From assembly GCA_017406405.1 (NCBI GenBank), contig JAFQYO010000012.1, forward strand, positions 1 through 38,826: a stretch of 38,826 nucleotides of DNA, given 5' to 3'. A program made the translations under genes and the position numbers. Of the stretch, positions 30,318 through 35,964 are shown in pieces. The notes under the pieces were generated by a model. That model saw only the letters and a list, made by a program, of their open reading frames with translations, was not told the DNA's origin and did no database searches. Every line of letters begins with the position of its first letter. The stretch's first letter is position 1. Source of the DNA: Candidatus Saccharimonadota bacterium (lineage in GTDB: Bacteria; Patescibacteriota; Saccharimonadia; Saccharimonadales; Saccharimonadaceae).

Positions 30318-31715
30318 ATGAGCTTGAAGACGACTATAAAGGATAAGGTCCCGGGATATAATTCCTTGGTGAAGCCGTATCATTTTCTTAAAGCGATAGG
30401 AGCGGGGGTAAAATATGGATTTCCGGCGAAGGGGTTAAGAGTAGTCGGGGTGACGGGAACGAACGGCAAGACGACGACATGTTTTTTGATTTGGAAAATG
30501 CTGAATGAGGCTGGGATACCGACTGGGCTGATGACGACCGTGGCTTGGGGTGGAGTAAAGAGACTGAAGCTTAAAGATGAGCTGAACCATATGACGACTG
30601 TCGATTCGCGGACGCTAAATAAACGGATTAAGAAAATTAAAGAGGCAGGGGCGAAGTTTTTAGTGCTCGAGGTGACTAGCCATGCGATGGAACAGTTCAG
30701 GACGCTCGGAGTGCCGATTGAGATGGCGGTATGGACGAATTTGACGCACGAACATTTAGACTATCATAAGACGTTTGAGAATTATCGCAAGGCAAAGGTA
30801 AAGTTATTTAAAAAAGCAAATTATGGGATTATAAATGCTGATGATAAAAGCTCGAGTGAGTTTATTAAGGCTTCGAAAAAATATACTACTTATGGTATAA
30901 AAAATGGGAAACTAAGAGCTAAAAATATAAAAATGGACGTTTTTGGCGTTAAATATTCGTGTGGTGATATAAATATCGAAACGAGGCTTCCGGGCGAGTT
31001 TAATGTGTATAATTCTTTAGCGGCTGTGGCGGTCGGAGAGAAAATTGGACTCGAGAAAGAGCAAATTGAGAAGGGGATTTTTGCGCTCGAGAGCGTCGAG
31101 GGGAGAATGAACAGGATTGATGAAGGGCAGGATTTTTCGGTGATTGTTGATTATGCGCATACGCCGGATGCGTTAGAGAAAGTATTTGAGGCGATTCCGG
31201 AAATAGATGGGAGAATTATTTCTGTGCATGGGGGAGCGGGGAGGCGAGACGAGACAACAAGGGCGGAACGAGGAGAGATTCTCGGGAAGAATAGTGATTT
31301 TGTTATTATTACGGAAGATGATTCGAGAGATGAGAATCCGGAGAAAATTGCGAAAGAGTTTGTTCGCGGAGCGGAGAAGGCCGGAAAGAAGTTGGGGAGG
31401 GATTTGGCGGTCGATCTTAATCGAGAAGAAGCAATAAGGGCGGCAATTAGGCTAGCAAAGAAGGGGGATTTAGTGCTCTTACTCGGGAAGGGGCACGAGA
31501 AGACGATTTTAAGAAAAGAGGGAGCAGTGGATTTTGAGGACAGCAAAGTCGCGAGAAAATATATCAAGGAGAGAGTGAGAGAACAAAGAGAAAAAGAAGA
31601 AGCGAGACAGAAGGCGAGGTTTTTAAGAGAAAAAGAGTTAGAAAAAAAGAAGCGAGAGGCGCTCGCAAAGAAAAAACGCGAAGACGACGGAGTGTACGGT
31701 AATATAGTCGAATAA
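30318..31715 (+). CDS. murE: MurE-like UDP-MurNAc-tripeptide synthetase (Mur ligase)
   Basis: MurE adds the third residue to the peptidoglycan stem peptide using ATP. The 465-residue product has P-loop GTNGKTT (47-53), EVTSHAMEQFR, TNLTHEHLDYHKTFENYRKAK, the GEFNVYNSLAA region, and the C-terminal DYAHTPDALE, GGAGRRD and GKGHE (390-394) motifs, all MurE-type. The N-terminal UDP-binding domain is reduced to about 35 residues, and a charged coiled-coil tail of about 50 residues (EKEEARQKARFLREKE) is added. The amino-acid-selecting DNPR motif reads DDSR (334-337), keeping the arginine. An in-frame TTG at 30312 lies closer to the -10 and was not used. Substrate choice (meso-DAP or another) is uncertain. 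Confidence 0.88.
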   Translation: MSLKTTIKDKVPGYNSLVKPYHFLKAIGAGVKYGFPAKGLRVVGVTGTNGKTTTCFLIWKMLNEAGIPTGLMTTVAWGGVKRLKLKDELNHMTTVDSRTLNKRIKKIKEAGAKFLVLEVTSHAMEQFRTLGVPIEMAVWTNLTHEHLDYHKTFENYRKAKVKLFKKANYGIINADDKSSSEFIKASKKYTTYGIKNGKLRAKNIKMDVFGVKYSCGDINIETRLPGEFNVYNSLAAVAVGEKIGLEKEQIEKGIFALESVEGRMNRIDEGQDFSVIVDYAHTPDALEKVFEAIPEIDGRIISVHGGAGRRDETTRAERGEILGKNSDFVIITEDDSRDENPEKIAKEFVRGAEKAGKKLGRDLAVDLNREEAIRAAIRLAKKGDLVLLLGKGHEKTILRKEGAVDFEDSKVARKYIKERVREQREKEEARQKARFLREKELEKKKREALAKKKREDDGVYGNIVE

Positions 31716-31732
31716 AGGGGTCTGGGCTGGGA

Positions 31733-32476
31733 TTAGGAGACGTTTTCGGGGTTGTAGTTTGCGATTCCTTCGGAGATGACGTCGGTCGAAATATGGAGAG
31801 AGGTCGCTATAGCGGAAGCGCAAGCCATATAAGGAATGATGGTTTCGCCGGTCAGGAAAGAGGCACAGACGAAGCGGTTCGAGCCAAGGGCGAGGTGAGC
31901 TTCGGTTCCCTTTTTGTAGAGCTTTGCGGTTTCGATGCGGATGTTTGCGGAGCGGGGAGTTCCGTAAGTCAAGGTTTGGTCGCGACCGGTGAATTTTGAG
32001 AACTCAAGGTAATTTGCGTCGTCTTCGTTCAGGACGACGATTTCGGGGTTCATCTTAAAGAGGGTCGATTCGGCTTCGGCGTATTCGGGCGCGGAAGGTG
32101 AGTTTAGGCCGGCAGGAACAAAGTCGGTAAGGGCGGCGACGTGAATCGGAAGATTATAGAAGACGTTGTTTTTAAGAGATTCAGCAGGAGCAGTGACGAC
32201 GCAATAGTTCGAGCCAGCTTTCCAAGCTTCAGCGAAGAATTTATGAAGGACGGAGGTTTTTATCGGGGCGTCGGAGGCGAGAATCGCAACGTGCTGACCG
32301 GCGGCGCGGAGGATTTCATGGACAAAATGAGCAACGATTGACTTCCCGGAAGTTCCGGTTATACAGATGAGCTTCATGTCACGGATTGGGTTTCCGTAAT
32401 AAGAAGAAAGGAACTTTGCACGGGCGCGTTGGGTTTTGGTTTTTAGGGAAGTTTTTTTCGCTGACTTAGGTTTCAT
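31733..32476 (-). CDS. Truncated Mur-ligase-like protein (central ATPase domain only)
   Basis: The 247-residue protein has a basic start, then MKLICITGTSGKSIVAHFVHEILRAAG with P-loop GTSGKS (41-46) in place of the canonical GTNGKT, followed by text laid out like a Mur ligase central domain (YCVVTAPAES, VAALTDFVPAGLNSPSAPEYAEAESTLFK, VVLNEDDANYLEF). It ends after about 245 residues, so the C-terminal ligase domain is missing, and the TN...HLDxH segment is replaced by TDFVPAGLN. It converges with the MurE-like gene, 17 nt apart. The coherent frame and preserved P-loop argue against recent decay; it may be an ATP-binding or regulatory paralogue. Confidence 0.78.
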   Translation of the reverse strand: MKPKSAKKTSLKTKTQRARAKFLSSYYGNPIRDMKLICITGTSGKSIVAHFVHEILRAAGQHVAILASDAPIKTSVLHKFFAEAWKAGSNYCVVTAPAESLKNNVFYNLPIHVAALTDFVPAGLNSPSAPEYAEAESTLFKMNPEIVVLNEDDANYLEFSKFTGRDQTLTYGTPRSANIRIETAKLYKKGTEAHLALGSNRFVCASFLTGETIIPYMACASAIATSLHISTDVISEGIANYNPENVS

Positions 32477-32526
32477 AAATATAGTATAACATAAAATATT
32501 GAGTTAGGAGAGAGAATAATAAAAAT

Positions 32527-32549
32527 AAGCCTTAGGAAGGCTTCTTTTT
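32527..32549. terminator. Bidirectional terminator after tRNA-Arg
   Basis: The arms AAGCCTT (32527-32533) and AAGGCTT (32537-32543) close a 3-nt loop, with T-rich sequence on both sides. On the minus strand it stops the tRNA-Arg transcript before the Mur-like gene. Confidence 0.8.
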
Positions 32550-32555
32550 ATTATA

Positions 32556-32632
32556 TGGTACGCCCGACAGGATTCGAACCTACGACCTTTTGCTCCGCAA
32601 GCAAACGCTCTATCCAGCTGAGCTACGGGCGC
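32556..32632 (-). tRNA. tRNA-Arg (anticodon GCG)
   Basis: Read on the minus strand the acceptor stem GCGCCCG/CGGGCGT (first pair G-U), discriminator A and encoded CCA frame a D-arm GCTCAGCTGGATAGAGC, anticodon arm TTTGC-TTGCGGA-GCAAA (anticodon GCG, reading CGC/CGU) and T-loop TTCGAAT. Most bacteria use ACG, later deaminated to ICG, for this box. Confidence 0.97.
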
Positions 32633-32640
32633 ATGTGGAT

Positions 32641-32721
32641 ATTTTCGCGAAAATCGCTACGACATCCACCTAGAAATTAAATGTTCATCGCGCGGATGCG
32701 TGACAGATTTATTATATCACA
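32641..32721 (-). promoter_or_regulatory. tRNA-Arg promoter (TGTGATATAAT) and structured leader
   Basis: The exact 11-mer TGTGATATAAT lies on the minus strand at 32711-32721, about 80 nt upstream of the tRNA. The leader contains a perfect 14-bp palindrome ATTTTCGCGAAAAT (32641-32654) flanked by GTGGAT/ATCCAC, which should fold as a hairpin next to the RNase P cleavage site. Confidence 0.5.
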
Positions 32722-32788
32722 AAAATAATAAAATTTCTAGGGAGATTTGGAGATTTTAAAAAAGAATATGGTTTTATAACAATAAGCG

Positions 32789-32797
32789 TGTTATAAT
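32789..32797 (+). promoter_or_regulatory. Extended -10 of the acidic two-gene unit
   Basis: TGTTATAAT ends 9 nt before the ATG at 32807; no Shine-Dalgarno site precedes that ATG. Confidence 0.58.
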
Positions 32798-32806
32798 AAG
32801 TGTATT

Positions 32807-34183
32807 ATGAGTCTTCCGGATAAACTTAAAATTAATACAAACAATGATTTTATAGGGAGTTCTGGCTCTAGCGGAGAGGGGGGTGAAACTGGAGACGGAT
32901 ATGATTCTCAAGACCCGTCGATGATACAAGCTGATGGTTGGGAGGCGCTTGCGGATGCTTCGGTTGTGGAGTATGCGGAACCTGAGCCGTCGGTTTGGGA
33001 AGAGGTCGAAGTGAAAGAAAAAGCAGACGAGAAGTTTGTTGGTCCGTTTAAAGTTACGAAATTTGATGAAAAAACTGGGAGTCAAGACGGCCGGATGATG
33101 AGGAAATGGCTTGTTGCGATGAGCGAGGGGCCAGAAGCTTTTCGAGAAGAAGATTATTATTTCGGAAAGAGTACGGAAGAGCTATCTCCGGAGGCGAAGA
33201 AGGCAACACGAGAAGTTTATCGTGAAATAAAAAATTCGACGGAAGAGGAGTTTTACGCACGAGAGAAGGAACTGCTCGAAAATATCGAAACGCCGTTTGG
33301 ACGAGATGGAGCGGAAGGGGTTTATGATTCCCTGAAGAAAAATAAGGAAGCTCTTAAACTCATATTTAGCCGTGTTCCGGAAGCATGGCAAGATATGCCA
33401 GAAGCCGAAGGAGAGCCGGACGAAGAGGGCCAAAAACGAATTACGTTGGTTGCGCTTAAGGCGTTTATGGAGAAGTATCCGACGGCTGTGGACTCTAGGA
33501 AGGCAGAAGATGAGTTTACGGAAGAAGTGTTGAGCGGAGAGAGCGCGGAAGATTTTAAAGAACATGAAGAGAAAGTCTATGAAGAAATAGACGAGATGAA
33601 TGAGATTTTATATGGCGCTCAAGAGAGCTATTTGCGGACGGCAGAAGATGTACGGAGAACACTAAAAGATAGAGAAAAGGCGGCGCTCGAGGGGCGTAAG
33701 GAGGCTAAGGAGCCAGTCGTCGAGAAGGTTGAAGAAGAAGCGGAAAAAGTTGAGGTCGTCAGCGGAGATGAGCCGAGATACCCGCGCGCTGAGTATGTCG
33801 GGCGTGTCGTGGCGAATAAAACAATGGCGAAACAGAATGTTGAACCGGCGAGCGTAGGCCGGAGAGCGGAAGAGGAAGCGGAGACTGAGGTCGGGTTTGA
33901 CTTGCGCGAGGTCGAAGAGATGTCAGAGGAAGAAACGAAAGAGTTTAAAGAGAAATACGGGAATCAAGATGTTTTAGGAAGTTATTGGACTTCGCCGGTG
34001 AACGGAATGAACTATGGATTGACGACGGATTTGTTGTTGGGCGGAGCGTTGGCGCCGGAGTTGAGCGGGAAGATGAAATGGGGTGGTCATGAACAGAAAT
34101 GCGCGCTTTCGAAGGCGTTTGAGCTCGGGAACGGTTTAGTCGGATTTATGGTTTATATCGAAACTGAAGAGGAGGAGAAATAA
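32807..34183 (+). CDS. Acidic, helix-rich cytoplasmic protein, unknown
   Basis: The 458-residue protein is rich in Glu, Lys and Ala with long predicted helical or coiled-coil stretches (about 105-310), a Ser/Gly-rich start and a compact C-terminal region (about 375-458: GNQDVLGSYWTSPVNGMNYGLTTDLLLGGALAPELSGKMKWGG...FELGNGLVGFMVYIE). There is no signal peptide, membrane helix or known motif. The C-terminal piece has a globular pattern with many glycines and could be the functional domain. Its stop shares a base with the next start (TAATG), so the two products are probably made in fixed ratio. No family is recognised. Confidence 0.75.
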   Translation: MSLPDKLKINTNNDFIGSSGSSGEGGETGDGYDSQDPSMIQADGWEALADASVVEYAEPEPSVWEEVEVKEKADEKFVGPFKVTKFDEKTGSQDGRMMRKWLVAMSEGPEAFREEDYYFGKSTEELSPEAKKATREVYREIKNSTEEEFYAREKELLENIETPFGRDGAEGVYDSLKKNKEALKLIFSRVPEAWQDMPEAEGEPDEEGQKRITLVALKAFMEKYPTAVDSRKAEDEFTEEVLSGESAEDFKEHEEKVYEEIDEMNEILYGAQESYLRTAEDVRRTLKDREKAALEGRKEAKEPVVEKVEEEAEKVEVVSGDEPRYPRAEYVGRVVANKTMAKQNVEPASVGRRAEEEAETEVGFDLREVEEMSEEETKEFKEKYGNQDVLGSYWTSPVNGMNYGLTTDLLLGGALAPELSGKMKWGGHEQKCALSKAFELGNGLVGFMVYIETEEEEK

Positions 34184-34461
34184 TGGGAAAGTTAGTAGTC
34201 AAGGCTTTAGTTCAGGGGAAGGACGGGAAAGTCAGAGAGCTAGACGAGTATGTTCGGAAAAGCGAGCAGTTAGGCGAGAACGGAAAAGAAGTTTTAGGCG
34301 GGATTGATTGGGAGAAAACGAAGGAGATGAATCCGGAGGTGACGGACGAAGCGACTCTTAAGGAACTCGAGAAAATAAAATCAAAGGGGGCGATTAAAAT
34401 TACGAACGGAGACCCAGAGTTTTTTGTGGCGGGAGCGGCAAAGCTGAAGAACGAAGCGTAG
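34183..34461 (+). CDS. Small unknown protein coupled to the preceding gene
   Basis: The 92-residue product (MGKLVVKALVQGKDGKVRELDEYVRKSEQ...) alternates short strands and helices, is charged and soluble, and has no known motif. GAGGAGGAGAAAT just before the ATG is both the 3' end of the upstream gene and a strong ribosome site, and the stop/start overlap TAATG implies coupling. It probably works with the 458-residue protein, for example as a partner subunit; this is inferred from position only. Confidence 0.7.
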   Translation: MGKLVVKALVQGKDGKVRELDEYVRKSEQLGENGKEVLGGIDWEKTKEMNPEVTDEATLKELEKIKSKGAIKITNGDPEFFVAGAAKLKNEA

Positions 34462-34492
34462 GGATTCGTAACTTGTTTTTCGGGGGAGAAAA

Positions 34493-34501
34493 TGATAATA
34501 T
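34493..34501 (+). promoter_or_regulatory. Extended -10 of tRNA-Ser(CGA)
   Basis: TGATAATAT ends 7 nt before the mature 5' end at 34509, so transcription should begin at or next to the mature tRNA end. Confidence 0.55.
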
Positions 34502-34508
34502 AAAGGGT

Positions 34509-34596
34509 GGAAGAGTGGCCGAGTGGTTGAAGGCGCACGACTCGAAATCGTGTATGCGGCAACGTATCGCAGGTTCGAATCCTGTCTCTTCCGCCA
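34509..34596 (+). tRNA. tRNA-Ser (anticodon CGA)
   Basis: The acceptor arms GGAAGAG (34509-34515) and CTCTTCC (34586-34592), discriminator G and encoded CCA are present. The anticodon arm CACGA-CTCGAAA-TCGTG shows CGA, reading UCG. A long variable arm (TATGCGGCAACGTATC) confirms a class II serine tRNA. UCG codons are common in this window. Confidence 0.97.
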
Positions 34597-34617
34597 TAAG
34601 TTGAAGATATATTTATT

Positions 34618-35406
34618 ATGTTTGAGGAAAAAATTCGTGCGAAGGGGGAGGAAAAAGTAGGGATAGAAAAAGTGCGAGAATATGGGCGAAAAGCCATACG
34701 CGCTTTTTTTAATGGAGAGAAGAGACGCGAAGAGGAGAGGCTTGTTGCGGATTTTGGACGAGCAGAGATAAGTCGAGGAGAGTTGACAGGACATCCGGAA
34801 AAGAGAAGTGAAGACACGATGCTTTTCGATACTGAAAGGGGAGTGTTTGGAGTTTTTGATGGTATGGGAGGGGTCGTCGGAGGCGCGGAGGCTTCACGAG
34901 CGGCGGCACAGGCGTTTGCGCAGATGGTACTGAAGTATCCTCCGAAGAACACAGATGAGCTTAGGGAGATGGTAAGAGCGATGTCGGACGTTGTGCGAGA
35001 GAATCCGAGAGCAGGCGGGTCGACGGCGTCGGTGGGACAAATTGTTGAGCGGAATCACCAAAAGTATTTATTATATGCACAAGTTGGGGATTCACGGATT
35101 TATCAGATTCGTCAGGGAGAAGCGAGACAGTTGACGGAGGATGAAGGATACCAGAATAAACTTTGGAATTATTTAGGGAAGCCGGATTTGGCGATTCCAC
35201 AGACGGGAGTGGTTCCTCTCCAAAAAGGAGATTATTTAGTGTTTTGTTCGGACGGGATTACGGGGGATTTTGAGAAAGATTTTATCCCTAATAAAGAGAT
35301 AGCGAGAATTGTTGAGAGGAGCAGAACAGCAAGCGAAGCGGCAAGAAATTTAACGCAGAGAGCGACGAAGGTTGATGACCGAACGGCTTTAGTTGTGAAA
35401 ATGTGA
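34618..35406 (+). CDS. PP2C-family serine/threonine protein phosphatase
   Basis: PP2C enzymes remove phosphate from Ser/Thr using two metal ions. The 262-residue product has all key motifs: SEDT (64-67), VFDGMGG (D81, first metal ligand), GGSTAS (133-138), VGDSRIY (156-162), VFCSDGIT (D212) and the terminal DDRTALVV (D253/D254). A basic N-terminal extension of about 45 residues precedes the domain. No transmembrane helix is seen. No partner kinase gene lies in the window. It starts 22 nt after tRNA-Ser(CGA), possibly on the same transcript, and the HIT gene follows. Confidence 0.93.
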   Translation: MFEEKIRAKGEEKVGIEKVREYGRKAIRAFFNGEKRREEERLVADFGRAEISRGELTGHPEKRSEDTMLFDTERGVFGVFDGMGGVVGGAEASRAAAQAFAQMVLKYPPKNTDELREMVRAMSDVVRENPRAGGSTASVGQIVERNHQKYLLYAQVGDSRIYQIRQGEARQLTEDEGYQNKLWNYLGKPDLAIPQTGVVPLQKGDYLVFCSDGITGDFEKDFIPNKEIARIVERSRTASEAARNLTQRATKVDDRTALVVKM

Positions 35407-35412
35407 TAAGAT
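35402..35412 (+). promoter_or_regulatory. TGTGATAAGAT extended -10 of the HIT gene
   Basis: This variant of TGTGATATAAT overlaps the PP2C stop codon and ends 6 nt before the HIT ATG at 35419, giving a leaderless start. Confidence 0.55.
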
Positions 35413-35418
35413 AAAGAT

Positions 35419-35793
35419 ATGAGTAGTGTTTTTTCTAAAATAGTTAAGGGGGAGATTCCCTGTTATAAAATATACGAAGACGAAAAGAATTTAGCCTTTC
35501 TTGATATAAATCCAGAAAGCAAAGGGCATACGCTTGTGATTCCGAAAGTTGAAGTCGATAAGATTTATGAGCTCGAAGACGAAGACTATGCTTCCCTTTT
35601 TTCTGCAGTCAAAAAAGTTGCAAGGAGAATGGAGGAAGTGTTTGGGGCGAGGACGTTAATGAAGGTTGTCGGGACAGATGTTCCACACGCACACGTGCAT
35701 TTGATGCCGCTTGATGAAACTTGGGAATATGGTCGGACACTTGACCTTTCTGAAGAAGATTTTAAAGAGATTCAAGAAAAATTAAAGTTTTAG
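35419..35793 (+). CDS. HIT-family nucleotide hydrolase/transferase
   Basis: HIT proteins act on nucleotide phosphoramidates or dinucleoside phosphates. The 124-residue product has the Hint-type N-terminus (FSKIVKGEIPCYKIYEDEKNLAFLDI), SKGHTLVIPK and the catalytic triad H90-A-H92-V-H94 in HAHVHLMP. The C-terminus is short. It follows the PP2C gene by 12 nt but has its own -10 box inside the PP2C stop. It ends before a bidirectional hairpin. Confidence 0.95.
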   Translation: MSSVFSKIVKGEIPCYKIYEDEKNLAFLDINPESKGHTLVIPKVEVDKIYELEDEDYASLFSAVKKVARRMEEVFGARTLMKVVGTDVPHAHVHLMPLDETWEYGRTLDLSEEDFKEIQEKLKF

Positions 35794-35802
35794 AAGGCTG
35801 AG

Positions 35803-35819
35803 TGTTGTAAGATTTACAA
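35803..35819. repeat. Second copy of the 17-bp palindromic sequence
   Basis: TTGTAA-GAT-TTACAA (35805-35819) with two further matching bases repeats 24108-24124 exactly. A further TGTTGTAA half-site lies 22 bp downstream at 35825-35832. It lies between the HIT stop and the terminator. Confidence 0.55.
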
Positions 35820-35851
35820 TTGAATGTTGTAAAAATTATCGAAATAGATGA

Positions 35852-35878
35852 AAAAAATGGCTGAAAAAGCCATTTTTT
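35852..35878. terminator. Bidirectional terminator after the HIT gene
   Basis: The arms AAAAAATGGCT (35852-35862) and AGCCATTTTTT (35868-35878) pair over 11 bp with a 5-nt loop; the A/T parts give T-tracts on both strands. Confidence 0.9.
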
Positions 35879-35913
35879 CTATGGAATTTTGTGGAAAAAC
35901 ATAAAAACTAAAG

Positions 35914-35942
35914 TTGACAACGCTAAAACGCCTATGTATAAT
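35914..35942 (+). promoter_or_regulatory. Perfect consensus sigma-70 promoter of the FISUMP exoprotein
   Basis: TTGACA (35914-35919), exactly 17 nt, TATAAT (35937-35942), followed by AGGAGG (35956-35961) 3 nt before the ATG at 35965. Both the promoter and ribosome site are near optimal, suggesting strong expression. Confidence 0.88.
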
Positions 35943-35964
35943 AGGGTGTAGTAACAGGAGGATT

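Noticed and set aside
34212-34952. A 246-codon minus-strand frame across tRNA-Ser(CGA), with GGRDRIRTCDTLPHTRF-type text, and two overlapping minus frames
   Set aside because: This text is the well-known false translation of a serine tRNA on its opposite strand; the frame also overlaps the PP2C and 92-residue genes.
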